Part shown: positions 26,568-35,009 of the stretch, piece after piece
How positions within the stretch are numbered: position 1 is the stretch's first letter
Layout: each line of letters starts with the position of its first letter
NCBI RefSeq assembly: GCF_943193125.1
Contig: NZ_CALPCX010000001.1
Span: forward strand, 62,001 to 126,000
Direction: 5' to 3'
DNA from: Adlercreutzia agrestimuris
Lineage (GTDB): Bacteria > Actinomycetota > Coriobacteriia > Coriobacteriales > Eggerthellaceae
Length of the DNA stretch: 64,000 bases
Notes under the pieces: generated by a model
Databases searched by the model: none
What the model was told of the DNA's origin: nothing
The model's input: only the letters and a program-made list of their open reading frames with translations
Made by a program: the position numbers and the translations under genes

Positions 26568-27149
26568 TTACAAATACGCCCCAAGCGCACCAAAGAATGT
26601 TGCAGTGGCAATGCCCCCAATGGCAAGACCAACAACAACTCCAAGCCCAATCCAAACTACAAAACCGATAATGGAGAACTTCACTGCATCATTTTTAACT
26701 TGAGGCACTTTATCTGCATTGCAAACCCACGCAAGTACTACGCCCGGAATGCCCAAAAACGCACCGATAACCGCCCAAGCAAACTTCATGCCCCCCGTAA
26801 GTTGCTGCAACGGCGTTGGAACGAATACTGGTTGCGGTGCAGCTTGAGGGGTATACCCAGGTTGTACCTGTGGTTGATAAGCTGGTGATACCGGCATACC
26901 TTGTGCTGTTGGCGGAACGCCTACCGGTTGCGGCGCTGCTTGCGGCGTTGGCTGCGGTGCAGGTTGGGGCGCTGGTTGAGGCGCGGGTTGGGCTGTCGCA
27001 GGTTGAGGCGACCCCTGGACAACCTCATTCTGCGGTGCGCCTCCGTTGGCCGGTTCTACATTTGTAGTTGACACAACTTGCGATGAAACGACTGATTCAG
27101 AATTTGTCGCCGTTTCAATTGTTTGATTTTGCTTCTCTTCTTCGCTCAT
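26568..27149 (-). CDS. Small membrane protein with Pro/Gln/Ala-rich N-terminus
   Basis: The first 110 or so residues are low complexity (repeated QPAPQP and QAAPQP units, then a PGYTPQ stretch). The C-terminal 80 residues hold two hydrophobic segments (about 122-142 and 160-190) separated by NADKVPQVKNDAVKF. This layout resembles DUF4190-type small membrane proteins, which are common in Actinomycetota and uncharacterised. The proline-rich part probably faces the cytoplasm. No function can be given. It stands alone upstream of leuC. Confidence 0.65.
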   Translation of the reverse strand: MSEEEKQNQTIETATNSESVVSSQVVSTTNVEPANGGAPQNEVVQGSPQPATAQPAPQPAPQPAPQPTPQAAPQPVGVPPTAQGMPVSPAYQPQVQPGYTPQAAPQPVFVPTPLQQLTGGMKFAWAVIGAFLGIPGVVLAWVCNADKVPQVKNDAVKFSIIGFVVWIGLGVVVGLAIGGIATATFFGALGAYL

Positions 27150-27535
27150 AATGACCTCTCTTGATCAAATATCATATTGGGTATGCTTCATTAAAGCATG
27201 CATTAAGCTTACTTATAGTATAAGCAAGCCCCTTCTTTAAGCTGATTACAATGAGCTATCGTTGCTGATAAATCAGGTTTTCTTAAGACCATTTTTCATT
27301 ATTACACAGATTTCGAGTTGCCGAAGAATAAGAGTTCAGGCACCCTCTTTCGTTGCGGTTTCACTTCTTGAAACACGCTTGAGTGGTTGATGCACGCAAC
27401 GATTAAAACCTCTGACCAAACCTCAAATAGGGTCGAATTGATCTATTATGCGCTGATCAGGAGTTATGGAAGAATTTGTCGAAACTGCGCGCCAATTTTG
27501 TTACAGAGCTGAACTAAAATATGGCGGTTTTTGGC

Positions 27536-27657
27536 AAACTTTGGCAGGGAATGTGTCCGATTAGGCGGTTTTTGAAGGATGACCCACCTAATCGGCAACT
27601 TTTCCAGCCATTTTGAGGCCCAATCCACCTAATCAGGCACTTTTCCTGCCAAAGTTT
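27536..27657. repeat. Imperfect inverted-repeat element with a third inner copy
   Basis: The arm at 27536-27568 (starting AAACTTTGGCAGG and ending GATTAGGCGG) is matched in inverted orientation by 27625-27657 (CCACCTAATC ... CCTGCCAAAGTTT), 33 bases each with about seven mismatches. A third, inverted copy lies between them at 27584-27614 (CCACCTAATCGGC ... TTTTCCAGCCA). GGCGGTTTTTG occurs at 27523 and 27564. The unit could be a REP- or MITE-like intergenic repeat. No transposase is nearby and no target duplication was identified. Confidence 0.6.
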
Positions 27658-27682
27658 GGTGTTTTATTGCAAATTTTATCAC

Positions 27683-27753
27683 GCCGATCACCCTGCCGGC
27701 CGCCCGAGCTGGGCGAACGCGAGCATCAGCGCGAGCGCGAGCGGCGGGCAGCA
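27683..27753. other. GC-rich patch
   Basis: About 71 bases with only some 15 A or T positions, including GCGCGAGCGCGAGCGG, directly beyond the 3' end of the gene at 27754. The rest of the window is near 50% GC. It may derive from a high-GC donor or be a remnant of the adjoining repeat element. Confidence 0.5.
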
Positions 27754-28647
27754 CTAAGAAAGCGCCGAACAGAGAGCATCCAGCAAGGTAATAGCGAAAT
27801 GCTGCGCAGAGCGTCCTTCGCCAGCCCCTTCCCAAACAATACCCGGAAGCTCAATAGCAATGCGAGCAGGCTGAGCCATCTCGGCTGCCTCAAGGGCAGA
27901 ATCCAGGCGAAGCGCCAACGTATTATCAGGGTCAAAGGTCACACGAGGAACTTGTCCTGTTTGCTCTTCAGGTAAAACGATATGCACTAAAAGCATGCTT
28001 TCATCTGGGGCAACCAATAAAGAATCCGCGCTTACGATCTTTGAAGCGGGATTGGTTGCAAGCGCCAAATTTGACATACGAGAAGCGACAGAGCGCGTAA
28101 ATTCATCGGTACCAAACAAGCAGAGCGCATTGCGTTCAAGCACATCTGCTGCACGAGCAAAGCCAAGATGACTTGTGCCATGAACTGCTTCTTTACCTTC
28201 CCAGGAATGATGCAGATTGCGAAGCGCAGCGTAAGTGTACGCCCCGGCAATACCATCAGAAGGAAGACCTAAATTCAGCTGGAATTTGCGCAATGCAAGT
28301 TCAGTAAATGCACCAAAAATGCCATCGGTTTCACCACAGGCAAAGCCAAGTGCTCCAAGTGCTTGTTGCAATTGCAGCACATCGTGTCCATGAAAATAAG
28401 GCATGCGCAGATACAGCGTTCTATCCCCCAAGCTAAATGACGCATCAACAAGCGCCACCCATACACGCTCAGTTACACCATCAGCAGGTTCAAGGCCGGA
28501 CTGCTCGCAAAATACCTGCAAGGCCTTTGCGGTTGTGTCGCCAAAATTGCCATCGATATCTGCTTCTTTTAAAAGACCAATGAGCGCTAGACGCTGTTGC
28601 ACGTCTTCAACAGCAACTCCCTGATCATATTTCTTGATTGTTTCCAT
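27754..28647 (-). CDS. Peptidoglycan-binding domain protein
   Basis: The 297-residue protein has two peptidoglycan-binding (PG_binding_1) repeats near its N-terminus: one at about 5-70 (VQQRLALIGLL...IDGNFGDTTAKALQVFCEQSGL) and one at about 85-150 (LQLQQALGALGFACGETDGIFGAFTELALRKFQLNLGL). The remaining C-terminal half is unrecognised and may be an N-acetylmuramoyl-amidase-like fold without visible catalytic residues. There is no signal peptide, so the protein may act in the cytoplasm or be exported by another route. It follows the polyprenyl synthase gene by only 3 bases. The stop codon abuts the GC-rich patch. Confidence 0.75.
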   Translation of the reverse strand: METIKKYDQGVAVEDVQQRLALIGLLKEADIDGNFGDTTAKALQVFCEQSGLEPADGVTERVWVALVDASFSLGDRTLYLRMPYFHGHDVLQLQQALGALGFACGETDGIFGAFTELALRKFQLNLGLPSDGIAGAYTYAALRNLHHSWEGKEAVHGTSHLGFARAADVLERNALCLFGTDEFTRSVASRMSNLALATNPASKIVSADSLLVAPDESMLLVHIVLPEEQTGQVPRVTFDPDNTLALRLDSALEAAEMAQPARIAIELPGIVWEGAGEGRSAQHFAITLLDALCSALS

Positions 28648-28650
28648 GCG

Positions 28651-29706
28651 CTATTGCAACCTATTCACAAACCAGTCCGCCATTGACACCAAAAGGTCGC
28701 GAGCATCAGACTCTCGAAGCTGCGCTACCAAAGATTGTTTCGCCTGATCAGTTAATTGCGAAGCATATTCGCGAGCATATTGAATACTGCCCGTTTTTTC
28801 CATAATGGCAACCGCTTCAGCTAATACTTCTGCATCTTTTTCATGCGAAGACAGAATCTCAATTAAGCGCGCACGATCTTGCTCATCTGCATGCTGAATT
28901 GCGTGCACTACAACTAACGTGCGCTTTCCTTCAGTGATGTCGTTGCGGAAATCCTTCTTGGTGCTCTCTTCAGAACCAATAAGGTTGAGCAAGTCGTCTT
29001 GGATCTGGAACGCAAGACCAGTAGCAAGACCATATTGGCGAAGCGCTTCAATTTCTTCCTCGGTACCACCGCCCACGATTGCTCCAACAGCAAGCGGCAC
29101 CGCTCCTGAATAATGTGCAGTTTTGTGAGTTGCCATTACCAGATAATCCTCAGGCGTAATATCGTAGCGACCGTCGCGCGCCCAGCCAATATCAAGCGCC
29201 TGACCTTCAATGGTTCGACGCGTCATATTAATAAGTTCAGAAATAACGCGTACTTTTGTTGCATCATCAAGATTGTCATCATCAACAACCGTGCCATTAA
29301 CGGTAGAAAGCGCCAAGTCTCCTACGTTGATGGCAATGCCTAAGCCCTCGCTTAGGTGCATGCACGGCTCTCCACGACGAAGCTCAGCTTCATCGGCAAT
29401 ATCGTCATGAATAAGCGCTGCAGTATGGAAATGCTCAATAGCAGCTGCGGCCGAAGTGGCCTTATCCATATTGCCACCAACTGCCCTACATGCCGCAAAA
29501 CAAATAAGCGGACGATGGCGCTTACCAGCATTTTCGCTATAGCTTCTCAGTGGGTCGTATAAATATCGATCCATGTCAGGATGTGACCCCTGAGGAATAA
29601 ATGTGTTCACCAAATCACCAACAGGATCAGCAAAATATGCAAGATACGACGCAAAGGATTCGGGATAATTTGGTGCTGATTCGATAATTGAATTGATGGT
29701 ATTCAT
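28651..29706 (-). CDS. Polyprenyl diphosphate synthase
   Basis: Trans-prenyltransferase of 351 residues. The first aspartate-rich motif is Asp101-Asp105 (DDIAD), the second includes Asp237-Asp238 (QIQDDLLN), and GKRHRP (61-66) supplies the substrate-binding lysine and arginine. The family elongates IPP onto an allylic diphosphate for isoprenoid carriers or menaquinone side chains; the chain length cannot be told from sequence. Menaquinone would fit the anaerobic respiratory enzymes in this window. It is followed at 3 bases by the peptidoglycan-binding gene. Confidence 0.92.
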   Translation of the reverse strand: MNTINSIIESAPNYPESFASYLAYFADPVGDLVNTFIPQGSHPDMDRYLYDPLRSYSENAGKRHRPLICFAACRAVGGNMDKATSAAAAIEHFHTAALIHDDIADEAELRRGEPCMHLSEGLGIAINVGDLALSTVNGTVVDDDNLDDATKVRVISELINMTRRTIEGQALDIGWARDGRYDITPEDYLVMATHKTAHYSGAVPLAVGAIVGGGTEEEIEALRQYGLATGLAFQIQDDLLNLIGSEESTKKDFRNDITEGKRTLVVVHAIQHADEQDRARLIEILSSHEKDAEVLAEAVAIMEKTGSIQYAREYASQLTDQAKQSLVAQLRESDARDLLVSMADWFVNRLQ

Positions 29707-29859
29707 GAGCGCTTTCTTGTGTTGTCGTGTGCTAGTTCAACTGTCCATGGTACCACAAAAAAAGAGCTTGTTTTGTGCACTCTATGGGTTATGGCGAATT
29801 CGCCAACATTCGCCAAGTTGGCGGTTTGATCACAGCAAAAAGGCACCCAGAGAAAACAA

Positions 29860-29880
29860 AAAGCGCCCAAAGGACGCTTT
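29860..29880 (-). terminator. Intrinsic terminator of tRNA-Leu
   Basis: On the minus strand AAAGCGTCC and GGGCGCTTT pair with one mismatch around TTT and run into TTTTG. It lies 13 bases beyond the tRNA 3' end. Confidence 0.7.
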
Positions 29881-29892
29881 AAATTGATGAAC

Positions 29893-29977
29893 TGGTAGGA
29901 GCGATGGGACTCGAACCCATAAGCCTTGCGGCGGCGGATTTTAAGTCCGCTGCGTCTGCCAATTCCGCCACGCTCCC
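29893..29977 (-). tRNA. tRNA-Leu (anticodon TAA)
   Basis: The 85-nt gene has a GGGAGCG acceptor strand paired with CGCTCCT, anticodon stem GCGGA/TCCGC with loop CTTAAAA (anticodon TAA, reads UUA), a long variable arm and the T-arm GGGTTCGAGTCCC. The CCA end is encoded (29893-29895). Confidence 0.95.
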
Positions 29978-29992
29978 AAATTGTCAACGCAG

Positions 29993-30020
29993 ACTATAGT
30001 ACCAAACTTCACCAAAACAA
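29993..30020 (-). promoter_or_regulatory. Promoter of tRNA-Leu
   Basis: On the minus strand TTGTTT (30020-30015) and TATAGT (29998-29993) are separated by 16 bases, placing the start a few bases upstream of the tRNA 5' end. Confidence 0.5.
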
Positions 30021-30100
30021 GCCACAAAGAGTTGGTGAACGCATAAGACGTTCATTCTGATTACGCCATCAGGAGTACCCGGCACCTCAAGAACGAGAAA

Positions 30101-31060
30101 CTAGATAAACTCTTTGCGCGCCTCGGCTAATACAATACCTTGCAAGATGTCAGATTCACTCACCACAAAATCGGGTGTATCGAACAAATCCATAACCACC
30201 TGCAAAATCAGCATGCCCGCAACAATAACAGGTGCTCGCCCCGGGTCGAGACCAACCGTTTGTGCGCGTTTTGCAACATCTTCGCTTGCTAATTGCTTTG
30301 CAATACTGTCCACATCATGCCTGGTTACACGCGCACCATGCACGCGTTCGGTATCGTAGACCACCATCTTTTCGCGAATTGAAACCACTGAAGTTGCTGT
30401 TCCAGCAACGCAGACCACCTTGTCAACTGGAGCGCTTTCAGCTGCCAGCTGGGCAAAAAATGGCTCCATTGTCTGGCGAATCCATAAGCGCGCTGCATCT
30501 AGCTCAGCTTCGGTGGGCGGATCGGTAAAGAAAAACTTTTCAGTCACGCGGCGACATCCCACATCAAAAGAATGCGCGCACTGTACACCTTCACCCGTGC
30601 ATCCAACAATTACCTCGGTTGAGCCGCCACCTATATCAACCACAGCAATTCGCTCACAAGCAAAGCTGCTTGCAACCCCCGCAAACGAAAGGGCTGCTTC
30701 GCGCTCACCAGGTATTATGGCAAGCTTGACACCAAGACGCTCAACACGAGCAATAAACTCCTCGCCATTTTGAGCATCTCGAGCTGCTGAAGTTGCTACA
30801 GCAACGATAGGAATGGGTTTGCCATAAGCGCGTTGTTGCTCGTCTACTCTTTGCAGGTAATGCGTGATGGCAGCCTCAGCGCGCTTCATCGCACTCTCTT
30901 TTAAGACGCCCGTAGCATTTACATCCTCGCCCAAGTTAACGATGGTGTATCCGCGTTCAACATCGCGCACTGATCCATCAGCTAACACATCTGCAATCAA
31001 CATTCGACACGTCACAGTTCCAATATCAATTGCACCATAACGTCCAGGTTGTAAGGTCAT
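30101..31060 (-). CDS. Ppx/GppA family phosphatase
   Basis: The 319-residue protein has the ASKHA fold motifs of exopolyphosphatase/pppGpp phosphatase: an N-terminal YGAIDIGTVTCRMLIAD phosphate loop, VATSAARDAQN, and the VVDIGGGSTEVIVG second phosphate loop with a nearby IPGEREAALSF catalytic Glu. Length is that of the short, two-domain form. The substrate could be polyphosphate or pppGpp. The start overlaps the stop of the FtsB-like gene by 4 bases (ATGA), an association seen in many Actinomycetota. Confidence 0.93.
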   Translation of the reverse strand: MTLQPGRYGAIDIGTVTCRMLIADVLADGSVRDVERGYTIVNLGEDVNATGVLKESAMKRAEAAITHYLQRVDEQQRAYGKPIPIVAVATSAARDAQNGEEFIARVERLGVKLAIIPGEREAALSFAGVASSFACERIAVVDIGGGSTEVIVGCTGEGVQCAHSFDVGCRRVTEKFFFTDPPTEAELDAARLWIRQTMEPFFAQLAAESAPVDKVVCVAGTATSVVSIREKMVVYDTERVHGARVTRHDVDSIAKQLASEDVAKRAQTVGLDPGRAPVIVAGMLILQVVMDLFDTPDFVVSESDILQGIVLAEARKEFI

Positions 31061-31929
31061 TCTGCTTCCGTTTCAAGTGATTCTTGCACATCGCCAACGC
31101 CAAAAACTACATCCAAAAATGGCGAATACCAGGTTTGTGGAGGAGGAACGCTTCCAGCTACTACATTAGCTACAAAGGGATCCTCTACCTCTTCTAGATC
31201 AAGACCTCGCACGTTTGCTGTTTCTTCGCCCTCTTTAATCCAACCAAGTTCTTCATGTGCACGAGCCTCAACACCTGATTGCGTTTGCAGGTCAGCCACA
31301 TCGGCCGCCAAACGCGCATTGCGTTGTTCAAGCGCTGCATATTCTGCTTGCAGCTGATCGTGTTCACGTGAAGCCACGTAGAGGTCTTTGGCGGGCTGAT
31401 ACAAAAATACCCATGATAGAGCCAGCACCGCAATAACGGTACCCAGTACAACAGGGGCTTTAATGAAGTTTTGCTTGATGCCAAATGCGCCAAAACCTCG
31501 CTTAGACGAAGACTTTGTCGCACTTTGCTGCATGCGCGCTGCTTGTTTATGCTTTGTGCCCATCTGCCCTTTGTAAAGCGCAGCCCGCGGCGCGCCCTCT
31601 GACGAGGCAGGCGAATCAGAGCCGTATTGCTTATTGAAACGAGCTTCTGCTTTCTTTTTTGTTCGATTGCGCTTTTTGGCTTGTGCGCTCCGAGAGACGC
31701 TCTTTTTTGAAGCTCCTCTTTGAACTGCGTATTCCTCATCTTCTTCGCAGTCCTGCTCGTAGTCATCTGGACCGTAAAGTGCAACCATCCCTGTATTGCG
31801 CGATGCGGAACGATTACGACTGCGCGAAGAAGAGCCGCCAAAACCATCAGCCAATGAAGGCACACGAGAAGAGCCGACGCCGCTGCGTCGCGCTTCGTCA
31901 AACGAAAGTATATTCGTCTTTTTTGCCAA
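31057..31929 (-). CDS. FtsB/DivIC-like septum formation initiator
   Basis: The 290-residue protein has a long basic cytoplasmic N-terminal region rich in Ser, Arg and Lys (about 1-155), one membrane segment (about 160-180), then a coiled coil (LQAEYAALEQRNARLAADVADLQTQ) and a YxxEELGWIKEGE-type end, the layout of the divisome proteins FtsB/DivIC. These join FtsL and FtsQ/DivIB to regulate septal wall synthesis. The extended N-terminus is common in Actinomycetota. It overlaps the following Ppx/GppA gene. Confidence 0.85.
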   Translation of the reverse strand: MAKKTNILSFDEARRSGVGSSRVPSLADGFGGSSSRSRNRSASRNTGMVALYGPDDYEQDCEEDEEYAVQRGASKKSVSRSAQAKKRNRTKKKAEARFNKQYGSDSPASSEGAPRAALYKGQMGTKHKQAARMQQSATKSSSKRGFGAFGIKQNFIKAPVVLGTVIAVLALSWVFLYQPAKDLYVASREHDQLQAEYAALEQRNARLAADVADLQTQSGVEARAHEELGWIKEGEETANVRGLDLEEVEDPFVANVVAGSVPPPQTWYSPFLDVVFGVGDVQESLETEAE

Positions 31930-32155
31930 CGGAAGTGGCTCCTTTGCGCATTGTAGTGTGGTTAATGTTTATATAATGCAAGAAGCTAGTTATCAGAATA
32001 CCACAGAGCAACCCTTTTGCGCGCTGCTTTTGCTGCATTGTAAAAAACAACAGCGCAGACGCACAGAGTTGCTCTGTGATTGTCGACTTTTTGTCAACGA
32101 ATGTTTTGGTTGCGCGTAATGCTAAACTCTCCACGCTTCCAAATAGGAGCGCGCG

Positions 32156-34132
32156 CTAGTTTCCTTGCGCCTCCAAAACGTCAATGGCCTCCCCAAGTGA
32201 TCGCATGATGTTTCTGCGAGAGAGAGCACCAACCAATTTGCCATCGCGAATAACGGGCACCTTCTTAATGCGTTTGGTAGCAAACAACGTGCAAACCTCA
32301 TCAAGCGGTGTGTCCCAAGAAACTGAGATCACACGCTTAGTTGCAACCGCCATAACATTGAGATTCATAAGCTCAATCAAGCGATTAATGGACGTTTCGT
32401 CGTCGGTGTAACGATAGATATTAAGTGTTGAATCCAAAAGTGAAATTTCTGTTTTGCCCAGATAACTTGCCACATCGCCATCAGAAACGAAGCCGACAAG
32501 ATCACCTTCGTTGTTCACAACCGGAACACCACTGGTTTGATGTTTGTCCATCAAACGAATCACGTCTTTCATAGAGGCAGTATCAAGGGCGCACACCGGC
32601 TCGCGATTCATCACGTCAACCGCACGATACAGCTTATCTTGACCGAAGGCCTGTTCAGAAGTTGTATCAACCACAACGCCATCAATGCCTGCCGCGTAAT
32701 CGACCAACTCTTCGCCCTTTTCAACCGCACCAGCAGCAGCTTGAGCAGGCATCTTCTTGTCTCGAGCGAAGAACAGAATCACCAAAGCTGCAACACACAT
32801 AAGTCCGAACGTGGTCATATATGCCATGTGGTCGCCCAAATATGACTGCTCAAAGGCAGAAGCGTTTGGTGCCACATAAGGAGCCAGCGCAGAGACCGAC
32901 ACCAAGACCGCAGTACCAAAAGAACCTGCCACCTGGTTCATGGTATTTGACAGCGCTTGGGCGTGTTGGATGACACGATTATCAAGCGAGTTAACGCCCC
33001 ATGTATTAAGTGGCGTCATGGTAAATTGGAGACCAATCACCAAAACGGTATAAGTAATTACCACCGTAATAAAGTTTGCATCTATGCCCAAACGCGCAAG
33101 ACCTGATGCACCAATGACTGCAACGATAACGCCAGGCACTGCAATTCTGCGCATACCAAAACGGTCGAAAAGGCGTCCGCTTATCAAGCCCATGACCGCG
33201 CCAATAACCGCACCTGGCAACATGGCCAAACCTGACATTGTTGCCGTAAAGCCCAAAATTCCTTGGATGTAGAGCGGCGTAATAACTTCTGTGCCCAAAA
33301 GCGATGCTTGTACAATAATGATGACTATTGCAGCTGTTGCATACTTGCGTGTTTTTAAAATGCTGACATTAAGCATAGGCTGCTCAAGTTTAAGCTGACG
33401 ACGCACATAGCACGCAACAAGCACAATACCTACTACGATCAGTGCCAAAGTGACAAACATATTGTCCGTTGAGGCGAAGGTAGAGAGCCCGTAGAGCAAG
33501 CTGACCAAGCCCAGTGTTGAAAGAATCACTGACACCACATCAAATTTCATACGAGCAAATTCGCCATAGTTGCGCAAAAAACGCGCAGAAAGCAACACAA
33601 CCACAACGCCAAGCACCGTGATAATTGTGAAAAGAGCACGCCAACCAACACTATCAACCAACAAACCCGAAAGTGATGGACCTACCGCAGGCGCAAATCC
33701 AATGATAAGACCTATAACACCCATTGCCGTTCCACGCTTTTCGCGCGGAAACACCAGCAGAATCACGGTAAATACCATCGGCATGACCGCACCAGTACAC
33801 GCAGCTTGCAGAATACGACCCAGCAAAATCACCCAGAAATTCGGCGCGATTGCCGCCAGAAAGCTACCTACGGTAAACACCGATAGCGCCGTAATAAAAA
33901 GCTGTCGCGTGCTAAAACGTCCAACAAGATACGCCGAAAGCGGGATAACAACCGCCTCGACCAATGCATACACTGATGTCAACCACTGTGCTGTTGTGGG
34001 GGTAATTCCCATATCGGCCATAATTGCTGGAAGTGCTGGCGAAAGCATGGTGAGATTCAATACCGCCAGCAGCGTGCCGGTAAGCAACACGCCAACCATT
34101 ACCAATTCTTTTCTACTTACACCTAATGCCAT
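32156..34132 (-). CDS. MFS transporter (DHA2 type) fused to a C-terminal CBS-domain pair
   Basis: The first 480 or so residues form a 14-helix major facilitator of the drug:H+ antiporter-2 family (TLLAVLNLTMLSPALPAIM, GRILQAACTGAVMPMVFTVI). After a short linker come two CBS domains (MKDVIRLMDKHQTSGVPVVN...LVGFVSDGDVASYL and VISVSWDTPLDEVCTLFATKRIKKVPVI...LVGALSRRNIMRSL). CBS pairs usually bind adenosine nucleotides or SAM, so transport may be controlled by a cytoplasmic ligand. The frame is open to 34210; the ATG at 34130-34132 preceded by AGGAG gives 658 residues starting like the family. No regulator gene is attached. The substrate is unknown. Confidence 0.88.
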   Translation of the reverse strand: MALGVSRKELVMVGVLLTGTLLAVLNLTMLSPALPAIMADMGITPTTAQWLTSVYALVEAVVIPLSAYLVGRFSTRQLFITALSVFTVGSFLAAIAPNFWVILLGRILQAACTGAVMPMVFTVILLVFPREKRGTAMGVIGLIIGFAPAVGPSLSGLLVDSVGWRALFTIITVLGVVVVLLSARFLRNYGEFARMKFDVVSVILSTLGLVSLLYGLSTFASTDNMFVTLALIVVGIVLVACYVRRQLKLEQPMLNVSILKTRKYATAAIVIIIVQASLLGTEVITPLYIQGILGFTATMSGLAMLPGAVIGAVMGLISGRLFDRFGMRRIAVPGVIVAVIGASGLARLGIDANFITVVITYTVLVIGLQFTMTPLNTWGVNSLDNRVIQHAQALSNTMNQVAGSFGTAVLVSVSALAPYVAPNASAFEQSYLGDHMAYMTTFGLMCVAALVILFFARDKKMPAQAAAGAVEKGEELVDYAAGIDGVVVDTTSEQAFGQDKLYRAVDVMNREPVCALDTASMKDVIRLMDKHQTSGVPVVNNEGDLVGFVSDGDVASYLGKTEISLLDSTLNIYRYTDDETSINRLIELMNLNVMAVATKRVISVSWDTPLDEVCTLFATKRIKKVPVIRDGKLVGALSRRNIMRSLGEAIDVLEAQGN

Positions 34133-34305
34133 ATGCACCACTCCTATGCTCAAATATCTCGCGTGCAAAACGCCTTTTACTTGCCAAATTGCAACTTCGC
34201 CTTCTCGCAACCCAGCGAAAAGGCGAAGTTAGAATGATACTAAATTTTTGGCGCAATAGGCACGATACGATTCGGTAAATGGTACAGCGTCCTTTTGCAA
34301 AATGA

Positions 34306-34686
34306 CTACAAATCTAAATCCTTAATAAAGCACCGCCATTTTTCAAACGATTCATCGGAGATAGCATGCTCCATCATGCACGCCTCTTTCTCTGCGCGCT
34401 CGGCTTCAATCCCAAGCGCCTTATGCAAAAAGGCGAAAAGCATCTGATGGCGCTCAAGCACCGAAGAACCATAAGCATACCCTTCTGCGGTAAGCGTTAT
34501 GTCCCCATAATAAGGCTGATCAGCGAAGCCTTTCTCCTTAAGGATGCCCACCGCCTTATTAACTGACGCTTTAGACACTCCCATTTTGGCCGCTAGATCC
34601 ACTGAGCGAACGGCCGCATCTGTGGTTCCTCCCAACATCACCAAAGCTTCTAAGTAATCCTCGTAAGACTTCGACATCTTTTCCAC
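34306..34686 (-). CDS. DtxR-family metal-dependent repressor
   Basis: Contains the winged-helix DNA-binding domain (YEDYLEALVML..., VDLAAKMGVSKASVNKAVGILKEKGF) and the dimerisation/metal domain start (LTAEGYAYGSSVLERHQMLFAFL...AEKEACMMEHAISDE) of iron/manganese repressors, but no SH3-like third domain. A perfect AGGAGG sits inside the longer frame, 6 bases before a GTG at 34684-34686, so I start there (126 residues). It is the last gene of the ferrous iron cluster and is inferred to repress it when iron (or manganese) is plentiful. Confidence 0.88.
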   Translation of the reverse strand: MEKMSKSYEDYLEALVMLGGTTDAAVRSVDLAAKMGVSKASVNKAVGILKEKGFADQPYYGDITLTAEGYAYGSSVLERHQMLFAFLHKALGIEAERAEKEACMMEHAISDESFEKWRCFIKDLDL

Positions 34687-34771
34687 AGAGCGCCTCCTCA
34701 TAATCAGCGTCTATGGTAGCACAAAGATTTCACCAAGATGGGTCAGTCACAAACTCACAAGACGCGCGTGC

Positions 34772-34978
34772 TTATACCTCATGGCTGATGCTTGAGCATC
34801 CGCGACACCCTGCACAACCTCCTGCACAACCGCAACCAGCCGAGGCGCTTGTACTATCTTTATCCGCATGACAGTCACAAAGCCCCTTTTTGAACAAGCG
34901 TTTGAGTGCAAGAGCCGCCAGCGCCACAATAACCAATCCCAAGACTACGGTGGCTGGAGTCATTTCCAAAGGCACCAT
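34772..34978 (-). CDS. FeoB-associated Cys-rich membrane protein
   Basis: A 68-residue protein with one N-terminal membrane segment (about 8-27), a KRLFKKG basic stretch and then a Cys-rich tail (CDCHADK...CGCAGGCAGCRGC), the hallmark of the small FeoB-associated proteins (Pfam FeoB_associated, sometimes called FeoC-like in Gram-positives). The cysteines could carry iron to or from FeoB. GAAAGGA upstream supports ATG at 34976-34978 over the frame start at 34996. It follows feoB closely. Confidence 0.85.
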   Translation of the reverse strand: MVPLEMTPATVVLGLVIVALAALALKRLFKKGLCDCHADKDSTSASAGCGCAGGCAGCRGCSSISHEV

Positions 34979-35009
34979 ATACCAATTTCCTTTCATATTT
35001 TCATATCCG

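Larger units (their letters stand above)
27149..27754. other. 600-base gene-free stretch: AT-rich part, inverted-repeat element, GC-rich patch
   Basis: From 27150 to about 27460 the sequence is AT-rich and shows no gene. From 27520 to 27660 it contains a repeat unit in inverted and direct orientation (separate entry). From about 27683 to 27753 the GC content rises to roughly four fifths, very unlike its surroundings. Short open frames here look accidental. This is the most anomalous stretch in composition in the window. Confidence 0.55.

Noticed and set aside
27466-27564. A 32-codon plus-strand frame (MEEFVETARQ...) ending inside the repeat element
   Set aside because: Its AGGAG lies only 2 bases from the ATG and the frame stops in the repeat; no relatives are known to me, so it is likely accidental.
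27613-27975. A 120-residue plus-strand open frame through the repeat and GC-rich patch
   Set aside because: It runs antisense to the end of the peptidoglycan-binding gene, has strongly biased Arg/Glu composition caused by GC-rich sequence, and lacks a ribosome site.
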